A program made the position numbers and the translations under genes. The notes under the pieces were generated by a model that was given only the letters and a program-made list of their open reading frames with translations, made no database searches and was not told the DNA's origin. 48,094 nt of DNA, from the NCBI GenBank assembly GCA_947459295.1, contig CANHCY010000013.1, forward strand, positions 1 through 48,094, written 5' to 3'. Of the stretch, positions 1 to 7,340 are shown piece by piece; the stretch's first letter is position 1, and the number at the start of each line of letters is the position of its first letter. The stretch is from Chitinophagaceae bacterium (GTDB taxonomy: Bacteria > Bacteroidota > Bacteroidia > Chitinophagales > Chitinophagaceae).

Positions 1-41
1 CGTCTGAATATAATATGTAGGGTGACTGTTGTAGTGGCATG

Positions 42-596
42 TTATTTGTTTAAGCGTTCTTGACAAAATACATTAAAAGCTGCTTCATCTTCTTTTGATA
101 CAGCAGATTCTATTTGTTTTTGAAACAAGGTATTATTTTTATAATCTAATGTAAGTAATCCGTCCTTTAAAACAATATTTTCAAAAGCGTCCCAGCTATG
201 TCTCTTTTTTGGAAAGCTATTGATGACCACTTCATCGTTATCAAAAGCAATTTCTTCTGGAAATTTAACTTGTTTTTCAATGACTGCGGCAGCCACATAA
301 ACAAAAGCTAACCAGGATATATAAGGTTGAATAAAAATACCCCATGCACCTAGTAAAAGTCCTATCCTATATAAAGCGGGTCTTCCTTTTTTTTCTTTTA
401 GGAGCGTAAACGCAGTCCATGCAATCATAGAAAGCATAATGGCAATATAAACAAGTGTGTGCTGGTAGCCGTGTAAAATAACCTGTACAGATAGTAGGAG
501 TGATGCAAGCGCAATCATTATTATACTTACCCAATTAATAAATACAAAAGAGCGTTTCTTTAATACAATAATAAAGTCGTAAACTTTTCCTGCCAT
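42..596 (-). CDS. Membrane protein, YcxB-like, function unknown
   Basis: A 184-residue protein. Two hydrophobic hairpins fill residues 17-65 and 75-105, giving roughly four membrane segments. The soluble C-terminal part (about 110-184) has the short alternating beta pattern of YcxB-like or PH-like domains, which often follow such membrane pairs; that match is by eye only. There is no catalytic motif and no signal peptide beyond the first membrane segment. It starts one base after the stop of the arginase-family gene, so the two are very probably co-transcribed. No specific role can be inferred. Confidence 0.7.
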   Translation of the reverse strand: MAGKVYDFIIVLKKRSFVFINWVSIIMIALASLLLSVQVILHGYQHTLVYIAIMLSMIAWTAFTLLKEKKGRPALYRIGLLLGAWGIFIQPYISWLAFVYVAAAVIEKQVKFPEEIAFDNDEVVINSFPKKRHSWDAFENIVLKDGLLTLDYKNNTLFQKQIESAVSKEDEAAFNVFCQERLNK

Positions 597-597
597 C

Positions 598-1650
598 TTA
601 GTTATTTGAAGGGGTGTTTTTTACCATCAAATTACACATGCGCCATAACAAGTGAGCGCCTACATTGCTATCCCAATCCGTTTCACCCACACCCACTTCT
701 ACAAAGTCAAAACCAATTAATTGTTTACCGCTATCAACTATTTTTTTGAACAGATATAATATCTCTTCGCTTTCAAAACCACCCTGAACAGGGGTTCCGG
801 TGTTTGGACAAAGTTTTGGATCAAGTCCATCAATATCAAAACTGATATACACCAGTTGAGGTAGTTGATTCACAATTTCATCCGTTATTAACTTCCAAGT
901 TTCACCTTCGTATTGTCTGGTTTTAATGTCTTTATCAAAATAGGTAACAACCCTTCCATTGCTGTTATTAATGTAATCCCACTCTTCGCTACAAAAATCT
1001 CTGATACCAACTTGTACTAATTTTTCAACGCCTTCAATTTCGTTCAGTACATTGTACATAACAGACGCGTGAGAGTAGGTAAAATGCTCGTAGCTTTTTC
1101 TTAAATCACAATGGGCGTCAATTTGTAAGATGCCAAAGCTGCCATGTTTTTTTGCTAACGCCTTAATATAACCTAGCGGTGTACTATGGTCGCCACCAAT
1201 GAGGCCTACCAGTTTACCTTGTTCGAGGAGTTCGTTGGTTTGTTCGAACACCCAGTTATTGAGCATAATACCACCTTCGTTAATTTCTTTGAGGCTCTTG
1301 CACATGAACTTGTTGTTGCCAACAATTTCACCTTTAGAAATATAGTCAATAAAGAGTTCGGCCTCTTTGCGTAAGTAGTCACTTTTTAAAAGGATTTTTT
1401 TATTGGTTTCTCTTAAATAGAATCCTTTTTTCCAGCCATCGGGTACATCGGTATCTAGTAAATCCACTTGAATACTTGCTTTCCAAATATGCTCAGCAGC
1501 TCTTGAAGTACCGGCGCCATAACTCACGGTTACTTCCCATGGAACGGGGAGTAAAACGAGGGCAGATTCCGCTTCAGAAAAAGGGAGTCCAAAAATGTTG
1601 TTATTTGGGTTTCCGACCTCATTAGGGTCAAAGTTGGATAATTGGCTCAT
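598..1650 (-). CDS. Arginase/agmatinase/formimidoylglutamase family hydrolase
   Basis: A 350-residue cytoplasmic ureohydrolase. The binuclear manganese site of the family is complete: GGDHS (His155), DAHCD (Asp178, His180, Asp182) and SFDIDGLDP (Asp272, Asp274), and a Glu lies near residue 318 in the conserved C-terminal segment. Family members hydrolyse the guanidino or formimino group of arginine, agmatine or formimidoylglutamate. Substrate cannot be fixed from these motifs. Bacteroidota homologues are often labelled formimidoylglutamase or agmatinase, but no histidine-degradation (hut) genes lie nearby to support the former. It is the first gene of a two-gene minus-strand unit with the YcxB-like membrane protein. 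Confidence 0.88.
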   Translation of the reverse strand: MSQLSNFDPNEVGNPNNNIFGLPFSEAESALVLLPVPWEVTVSYGAGTSRAAEHIWKASIQVDLLDTDVPDGWKKGFYLRETNKKILLKSDYLRKEAELFIDYISKGEIVGNNKFMCKSLKEINEGGIMLNNWVFEQTNELLEQGKLVGLIGGDHSTPLGYIKALAKKHGSFGILQIDAHCDLRKSYEHFTYSHASVMYNVLNEIEGVEKLVQVGIRDFCSEEWDYINNSNGRVVTYFDKDIKTRQYEGETWKLITDEIVNQLPQLVYISFDIDGLDPKLCPNTGTPVQGGFESEEILYLFKKIVDSGKQLIGFDFVEVGVGETDWDSNVGAHLLWRMCNLMVKNTPSNN

Positions 1651-1755
1651 ACTAGGTTGTATTGCAAACAGGGCGCAAGTTAGCAGCTATTTTTCGAAAT
1701 ACGTTAAAGATTCTTGAATGCTTAAACAAGACCACCAAGATTATCCATTTTAGGC

Positions 1756-1763
1756 TACTTTTG
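1756..1763 (+). promoter_or_regulatory. Probable -7 promoter element of the ccm operon
   Basis: TACTTTTG matches the Bacteroidota -7 consensus TAnnTTTG exactly and lies 20 bases before the ccmE start codon. No convincing -33 TTTG is found at 19-21 bases upstream, so this is a half-supported promoter. Confidence 0.4.
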
Positions 1764-1783
1764 TACTCGAAATCAGTGTTTTT

Positions 1784-2194
1784 ATGAAAAAGACCCATAT
1801 TATCCTCCTTCTTTTAATTGCTGCATCTATTGTGGTACTTATCAGTTACACCGGAGATTTAACCACTTATGAGACTATTGCCTCTGCGCGTGAAAAAGAG
1901 GGTAAATTTGTGAATTTGATTGCTAAAATTGACAAAACGCAGCCGCTTGTGTATGACGCTGTCAAAGATCCTAATTATTTAACGTTTACGGCAGTGGATA
2001 CCCTTGGGAATTCTATCAAGGTAATTTACCACAACAATAAGCCAACCGATATGGAAAAAAGTGAGCGTTTGGTATTAAAAGGTAAAGTGCAAAATGGTCA
2101 GTTTGAGTGTAAAGATATTTTACTCAAGTGTCCATCAAAATATAAAGACAATCCCAATTCAATCGACAAAAGTCAAACTACGTATTCTAACTAA
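1784..2194 (+). CDS. ccmE: Cytochrome c maturation heme chaperone CcmE, Cys variant
   Basis: A 136-residue protein with one N-terminal membrane anchor (residues 5-21) and a periplasmic OB-fold-like beta domain. CcmE carries heme to CcmF during cytochrome c assembly and binds it covalently through His in an H-x3-Y motif. Here the equivalent position is Cys116 followed by Tyr120 (KCPSKY), the C-x3-Y form described in some bacteria and archaea. The next gene, 23 bases downstream, is ccmF, which supports the call strongly despite the short length and low similarity to proteobacterial CcmE. It is presumably the first gene of a ccmE-ccmF-DUF4294 operon. Confidence 0.85.
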   Translation: MKKTHIILLLLIAASIVVLISYTGDLTTYETIASAREKEGKFVNLIAKIDKTQPLVYDAVKDPNYLTFTAVDTLGNSIKVIYHNNKPTDMEKSERLVLKGKVQNGQFECKDILLKCPSKYKDNPNSIDKSQTTYSN

Positions 2195-2217
2195 CTGTAT
2201 CATTTAATTTTAATTCA

Positions 2218-4671
2218 ATGAATTATATCGGCGAACATTTGTGGCTTGGACAAGCAGGGCATATTTTTAATTTGGTTTCTTTTGTTGCTTCTGTTGTTGC
2301 AACCATTGCCTTTTTTTTTGGTGGGGTAGCGGATCCTAATGATCCCAATGCAAAAAGTTGGATTAAAATTGGTCGTATTTTCTTTTTGGTTGAAGTCATC
2401 TGTGTATTTGCGACTTTTTCACTACTCTATGTCATTATTTCGAATCACTATTTCGAATACAAGTATGCTTACATGCATAGTGACAAGTCGTTACAGCCCG
2501 AATATTTACTCAGTTGTTTTTGGGAAGGTCAAGAAGGTAGCTTTATGCTTTGGAGTTTTTGGCATTGTGTGTTAGGTGTTGTGATTATGCTCACTGCAAA
2601 AAAATGGGAGGCGGGCGTTATGTCTGTAATCTCTTTTGCACAAGTGCTTTTGGCATCAATGGTGTTAGGCGTTTATTTATTTGGTCATAAAATTGGATCT
2701 AGTCCTTTTTCTCTTTTAAGAAATGAAATGGATTGGCCTATTTTAAGTAGACCGGATTATTTAACACTGATTAAAGATGGTACGGGATTAAATACGCTTT
2801 TACAAAATTATTGGATGGTGATTCATCCGCCCATTTTGTTTTTAGGATTTGCTAGTACCATTATTCCATTTGGATATGCGATGGCTGGCTTTATGCGCAA
2901 GTCTCATGATTGGCTAAAGTCTGCAATTCCTTGGGCTTCTTTTTCTGCGGCCATTTTAGGGCTTGGCATTATGATGGGTGCTGCCTGGGCTTATGAGAGC
3001 TTATCTTTTGGCGGTTATTGGGCTTGGGATCCTGTAGAAAATGCATCCTTAGTACCCTGGTTAACACTAGTTGCTGGACTCCATACCAATATGATTGCAA
3101 AAAGTACGGGTTATTCTTTGCGTCCTACTTATTTCTTTTATATCGTTTCTTTTTTATTGATTTTATATTCTACTTTTTTAACAAGAAGCGGCATACTTGG
3201 CGACACTTCAGTGCACGCCTTTACAGATCTTGGGATGAACACACAGCTACTTGTTTTTTTACTCATTTTTGTAATACCGGCATTTACCATTTTTGCTATT
3301 CGATATAAGTCTATTCCATCCATTGCAAAAGAAGAAGCAACCAGTAGTAGAGAATTTTGGATGTTTATTGGATCGTTGGTACTCTTTTTAGCAGGTATGG
3401 TCATTATTGCTAAAACGTCTACGCCTGTTGCCAATAAATTATTTGGCACCAATATTGCGCCTCCCGAAGACCCAGAATTTGCCCACAATCAAATTCAAAT
3501 TTTTGTAGCAATTGTTTTAGGGCTTTTAACAGCGGGCACGCAATTTTTAAAATATAAATACACCGATACAAAACAGTTTGTAAAAAATATTGCATGGCCT
3601 TTGTTAGCCGCAGCTGTTATTAGTTTACTCATTGCATTTTTTGGTGACGTGAATTACACGAAAAAAGGTCCTGTATTTTTATTTGCGATACACTTAGCTA
3701 TTTTTACTGCCGTTTATGCGGTTACTGGAAATTTGTCTTATATCTGGCTTGTATTAAGGGGTAAATTAAAAGCCGCAGGCGCTTCTGTTGCGCACGTTGG
3801 CTTTGGAATGATACTCGTAGGAATTTTGATTTCTTCTGCTAAAAAAACAGTGTTAAGTTGGAATACAACAGGTATTACACCACTTGCACAAGCGGCCCCT
3901 GGTGAAAAAAATCCAGCGGGGAACCCTGCCGAAAACTTGACCCTGTTTAAAGGTGTAGAAACAGATATGGGTAAGTTTATGGTGAACTATAAGCGCGATA
4001 CGTTAAATGTGGAGGACAGAAAAAAATATTACGAAATTACATTTAAAGCAAAAGACGGTTCCGAAACGTTTAATTTATATCCGGATGTAATTAAAAACAA
4101 CAAAGGGATGGAAGGCTTTGCGGCCAATCCTGCAAGTAAGCATTATTGGTACAAAGATATTTTTGTGTACATCACATCTTTCCAGCAAAATGATGCTTCC
4201 GATACCACACGTTTTGTTGACAAAGAAATCAAAGTAGGGGATACTATTTTTTACAGCAATGGCCTCATGATATTAAAAAGTGTGTCCGTAAATCCAGCTT
4301 CTAAAAAAGACTTACTACTACCTGGTGAAACTGCTTTATTTTTAGATGTTGACGTTACTGCTAGGGATGGTCGAAAATATACTGCAATGCCAGGCATTGC
4401 GATTGATAATTCAAATATTCGCCAAATTTCTGATACGGTAGTGGCACAATCATTAGTACTACAGTTTAATAAAGTGATTGATCAAGAAAAAGGAGTATTG
4501 CAAATAGGCGTTAAAGAATCTGGTGCCATCACAGATTTAATTACGTTAAAAGTGTACGAGTTTCCAATGATTAATATTTTATGGTTGGGTGTAATAGTAA
4601 TGGTAGTAGGTTTTGTGATGTCCATTATTCAGCGCTACAAAACATTAAAAAACAAACTAACTATTTCATAA
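2218..4671 (+). CDS. ccmF: Cytochrome c heme lyase subunit CcmF
   Basis: An 817-residue polytopic inner-membrane protein. The tryptophan-rich heme-handling WWD-type motif is at residues 265-275 (GGYWAWDPVEN), followed by the conserved ASLVPWL. A run of about 14 membrane helices reaches residue 540, then a large periplasmic domain (about 550-790) and a final C-terminal helix (about 788-808). CcmF takes heme from CcmE and attaches it to CxxCH motifs of apocytochromes. The protein is longer than the usual ~650 residues of proteobacteria because of the C-terminal periplasmic domain, common in Bacteroidota. It follows ccmE by 23 bases. Other ccm genes (ccmA-D) are not in the window. Confidence 0.92.
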   Translation: MNYIGEHLWLGQAGHIFNLVSFVASVVATIAFFFGGVADPNDPNAKSWIKIGRIFFLVEVICVFATFSLLYVIISNHYFEYKYAYMHSDKSLQPEYLLSCFWEGQEGSFMLWSFWHCVLGVVIMLTAKKWEAGVMSVISFAQVLLASMVLGVYLFGHKIGSSPFSLLRNEMDWPILSRPDYLTLIKDGTGLNTLLQNYWMVIHPPILFLGFASTIIPFGYAMAGFMRKSHDWLKSAIPWASFSAAILGLGIMMGAAWAYESLSFGGYWAWDPVENASLVPWLTLVAGLHTNMIAKSTGYSLRPTYFFYIVSFLLILYSTFLTRSGILGDTSVHAFTDLGMNTQLLVFLLIFVIPAFTIFAIRYKSIPSIAKEEATSSREFWMFIGSLVLFLAGMVIIAKTSTPVANKLFGTNIAPPEDPEFAHNQIQIFVAIVLGLLTAGTQFLKYKYTDTKQFVKNIAWPLLAAAVISLLIAFFGDVNYTKKGPVFLFAIHLAIFTAVYAVTGNLSYIWLVLRGKLKAAGASVAHVGFGMILVGILISSAKKTVLSWNTTGITPLAQAAPGEKNPAGNPAENLTLFKGVETDMGKFMVNYKRDTLNVEDRKKYYEITFKAKDGSETFNLYPDVIKNNKGMEGFAANPASKHYWYKDIFVYITSFQQNDASDTTRFVDKEIKVGDTIFYSNGLMILKSVSVNPASKKDLLLPGETALFLDVDVTARDGRKYTAMPGIAIDNSNIRQISDTVVAQSLVLQFNKVIDQEKGVLQIGVKESGAITDLITLKVYEFPMINILWLGVIVMVVGFVMSIIQRYKTLKNKLTIS

Positions 4672-4679
4672 TTGTCTAC

Positions 4680-5297
4680 ATGCAGCCAACACGAAAACAT
4701 ATTATTTGTTTGGTGCTTTTTATTTTTGCTGCATCTATCACTATAACTGCTCAACAGCGCGGGCCTCTCGATACGATGCGGGTTCATGCCTATATTACGC
4801 CTGAAGGTGATACCATTCCTGAATCTATTTTGCCGCCCGTAGAAGTATACGCCAAGCTTACGGGCCATTGGAAAAATTATTGGGCTGATTGGACTAGGCT
4901 CCGAAACGCAGTTTATGTTACGTACCCATATGCCATTGCAGCTAGCCGTATCATGAATGAAGTGAATGCCAAATTAAATGGTGTGACTGATAGCAAAAAG
5001 CGTAAAGCAATTATTAAGTCCCGCGAAAAAGAACTCAAAAAAGAATTTGCCGATCAGCTCGTAAAATTATCTGTGTATCAGGGTAAAGTATTGATGAAGC
5101 TTATTAACAGACAAACCGGTAACAACTGTTATGAAATTATTTCTGAATACAAAGGGTTTTTTAATGCAGCATTTTGGCAAACCATTGCCTTTGTTTTTGG
5201 CAGTAATTTAAAGCAGCCTTACAATCCAACTGGTGATGATGCCGACATGGAAAAGATTGTAAAAGACGTTGAAAAAATGTATGGCTACAAGAGTTAG
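4680..5297 (+). CDS. DUF4294 family exported protein
   Basis: A 205-residue protein with a cleavable signal peptide (about residues 1-26, ending in ITAQ). The mature part has the pattern of DUF4294, a Bacteroidota family of unknown function: a conserved segment around YWADWTRLRNAVYVTYPYA and a later coiled, lysine-rich stretch. The ATG at 4680 is chosen because it gives a clean signal peptide directly 8 bases after the ccmF stop; an upstream in-frame ATG at 4581 lies inside ccmF and has no such leader. Co-transcription with ccmEF is likely but a role in cytochrome maturation is unproven. Its stop overlaps the convergent aat stop by four bases. Confidence 0.8.
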   Translation: MQPTRKHIICLVLFIFAASITITAQQRGPLDTMRVHAYITPEGDTIPESILPPVEVYAKLTGHWKNYWADWTRLRNAVYVTYPYAIAASRIMNEVNAKLNGVTDSKKRKAIIKSREKELKKEFADQLVKLSVYQGKVLMKLINRQTGNNCYEIISEYKGFFNAAFWQTIAFVFGSNLKQPYNPTGDDADMEKIVKDVEKMYGYKS

Positions 5298-5938
5298 CGG
5301 TATTTATAAAGTAGCGATTTAAATGCTTCTCTGGGTATCATTTGGGCCCCTAAACTTTCTAAGTGCTCAGTGTAAATTTGGCAATCAATTAAAACAATAC
5401 CTTCTTGTTCTAATTGTTTTACATAACTAATAAAAGCAAACTTGCTGGCATTGCTTTCACTGCTAAACATGCTTTCTCCAAAAAATAGTTGACCCATTTT
5501 AATGCCATAGAGTCCACCAACAAGGGTGTCACCTTTCCAAGCCTCGGCACTATGTGCAATGCCTAATTCGTGTAAAATAGTATAGGCTTTTTCAACGGCA
5601 GGAGTGATCCAAGTGCCGTTTTGGCCTACACGCTTTATTTTTTTACAATTGGCAATAACCTGTTTAAATGCGGTATTGGTTTTAAACACAAATTCTTTTC
5701 GGTTGATCACCTGTTTCATGGTCGCACTTACTTTTAACTGGGGAGGGTACAAAACAAACCTAGGGTTTGGACTCCACCAAAGAGGTGTTTCACCATCGTA
5801 CCATGGAAAAATACCTTCTTGGTATGCTTTAATAAGTCTTTCGGTACTAAGGTCGCCACCCATGGCAAGCAAGCCATCTTCGAGCGCATGCTCTATAGGC
5901 GGAAACCAAATTTGTTCATCTAGTATGGTAAGTGACAT
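5294..5938 (-). CDS. aat: Leucyl/phenylalanyl-tRNA--protein transferase
   Basis: A 214-residue cytoplasmic aminoacyl-transferase that adds Leu or Phe from tRNA to proteins with N-terminal Arg or Lys, creating N-degrons. Diagnostic segments are present: the LWWSPNPRFVLYP motif near residues 53-65, FFGESMFSSES near 150, and the C-terminal QIYTEHLESLGA segment. Length is typical for the family. Its ATG overlaps the clpS stop by one base (TAATG), so it is translationally coupled to the N-degron receptor ClpS, fitting a shared pathway. Confidence 0.95.
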   Translation of the reverse strand: MSLTILDEQIWFPPIEHALEDGLLAMGGDLSTERLIKAYQEGIFPWYDGETPLWWSPNPRFVLYPPQLKVSATMKQVINRKEFVFKTNTAFKQVIANCKKIKRVGQNGTWITPAVEKAYTILHELGIAHSAEAWKGDTLVGGLYGIKMGQLFFGESMFSSESNASKFAFISYVKQLEQEGIVLIDCQIYTEHLESLGAQMIPREAFKSLLYKYR

Positions 5939-6240
5939 TAGCTATTGGTAGATTCGATGGTGGCACTGATACCTCTTTCAGTAATTGCGTCACACATGGG
6001 CTTTAGGGTGTCATAGTCTCCATTTTTAACGGCGTATTTGCCATTATAATGAATAATCATGGCAGATTGTTCAGCCTGTTCTTGACTGTGTTTACACACA
6101 TCCATTAAGGTTTCAATGACCCATTCAAATGTATTGACTTCGTCATTCCAAACAATGAGTTGATAGGGGGTGGCGGGTGCGGTAAGCAGGTCTGTTTCTT
6201 CAGATTCCCAAGGTTTTATTTGGTTAGCGGTTACCCTCAT
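5938..6240 (-). CDS. clpS: ATP-dependent Clp protease adaptor ClpS
   Basis: A 100-residue adaptor that recognises primary N-degrons (Leu, Phe, Tyr, Trp) and delivers them to ClpAP or ClpCP. Residues corresponding to the amino-acid pocket are present: Asn32-Asp33-Glu34 in WNDEVNTFEWV and His64 in the IHYNGKY segment. A flexible N-terminal tail of about 24 residues precedes the core. First gene of the clpS-aat pair; the protease partner is not in this window. Confidence 0.95.
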   Translation of the reverse strand: MRVTANQIKPWESEETDLLTAPATPYQLIVWNDEVNTFEWVIETLMDVCKHSQEQAEQSAMIIHYNGKYAVKNGDYDTLKPMCDAITERGISATIESTNS

Positions 6241-6308
6241 TCAGTAAAAATAAAGAATGTATCTTATACCAAAAAACCACTTAATTTTATTTGTGTTAAA
6301 ACATCGTT

Positions 6309-7340
6309 ATGAAAAAAGTATTGTTCTTTTTGTTTTTGATTATAAGTGTTCAAATTTTGGCTTGTACAAAGCCGTTAAAGATAATTGAGCCACCTGCTAC
6401 AGTTGATACGAGCTTCTTTGCAAAAGGGGCCGATATTGGGTGGTTGTCAGAAATGGAAGCTGCAGGGGTAAAATTTTATTTATCGAATGGAACAGAAGCA
6501 GATTGTATTACTGTCTTAAAAAGTAAAGGAATTAATTCACTCAGGTTTAGGGTTTGGGTCGATCCAGATAATGGATGGTGTGGTCAGGCCGATGTGGTAA
6601 AAATGGCGGTTCGTGCAAAAAATGCCGGCATGCGTGTTATGGTTAATTTTCATTACAGTGATTTCTGGGCTGATCCAGGTAAACAAAATAAACCTAAGGC
6701 TTGGATGAATTTGAATGCTGCTGGATTAAACCAAGCGGTATATACACATACCAAAACGGTATTGACGGCGCTATTAAATGCAGGTGTTGTTCCATCATGG
6801 GTTCAAATTGGTAATGAAACCAATGATGGTATGTTGTGGGAAGAAGGTCGCGCCTCTAAAAATATGGGGCAGTTTGCTGCTATGGTTGCTGCAGGTGCAA
6901 AAGCAGTGAGGGAAACAAGTGCTTCTTCTAAGGTTATTGTACATATATCTAATGGTTATGATAACGCACTTTTTAGATGGATTTTTGATGGGCTTACTGC
7001 TAGTAAAGTAGACTATGATATTATAGCGATGTCTTTATATCCAACTACATCTAATTGGTCTAATCTAACCATGCAGTGTTTGAACAACATGAATGATATG
7101 GTGGCGAGGTACAATAAAGAAATTATGATTAGCGAAATTGGTATGGAAGCGTCGGCAGCTACTGCATGTAAATCATTTATTCAAGATTTAATTTCAAAAA
7201 CGAAGTCGGTGAATCAAAAAAAAGGGTTGGGCGTATTTTACTGGGAGCCCCAGAGCTATAATAGTTGGAAAGGGTATAAGCTCGGTGCATTTGATGATAC
7301 TGGTAAACCAACTGTTGCGATGGATGCATTTATGAATTAA
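6309..7340 (+). CDS. Arabinogalactan endo-beta-1,4-galactanase, GH53 lipoprotein
   Basis: A 343-residue secreted glycoside hydrolase. The N-terminus is a lipoprotein signal (hydrophobic 4-17, lipobox ILAC with Cys19). The GH53 (clan GH-A) fold is recognisable: GADIGWLSEME near 40-50, RFRVWVDP at 79-86, acid/base Glu170 in QIGNETNDGM and nucleophile Glu276 in MISEIG. Family members cut beta-1,4-galactan side chains of pectin. It stands alone, with no SusC/SusD pair, sugar transporter or beta-galactosidase adjacent, so it is not part of a visible polysaccharide utilization locus. Its 3' end overlaps the convergent sensor kinase by 11 bases. Confidence 0.9.
   Translation: MKKVLFFLFLIISVQILACTKPLKIIEPPATVDTSFFAKGADIGWLSEMEAAGVKFYLSNGTEADCITVLKSKGINSLRFRVWVDPDNGWCGQADVVKMAVRAKNAGMRVMVNFHYSDFWADPGKQNKPKAWMNLNAAGLNQAVYTHTKTVLTALLNAGVVPSWVQIGNETNDGMLWEEGRASKNMGQFAAMVAAGAKAVRETSASSKVIVHISNGYDNALFRWIFDGLTASKVDYDIIAMSLYPTTSNWSNLTMQCLNNMNDMVARYNKEIMISEIGMEASAATACKSFIQDLISKTKSVNQKKGLGVFYWEPQSYNSWKGYKLGAFDDTGKPTVAMDAFMN

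Noticed and set aside
1..41. Possible truncated gene at the left edge
   Set aside because: These bases follow the stop of the minus-strand membrane protein and show no supported start or frame.
3138..3488. Long open frame on the minus strand inside ccmF
   Set aside because: It lies fully within the well-supported ccmF gene, has no domain or initiation signal, and reflects the codon bias of the opposite strand.
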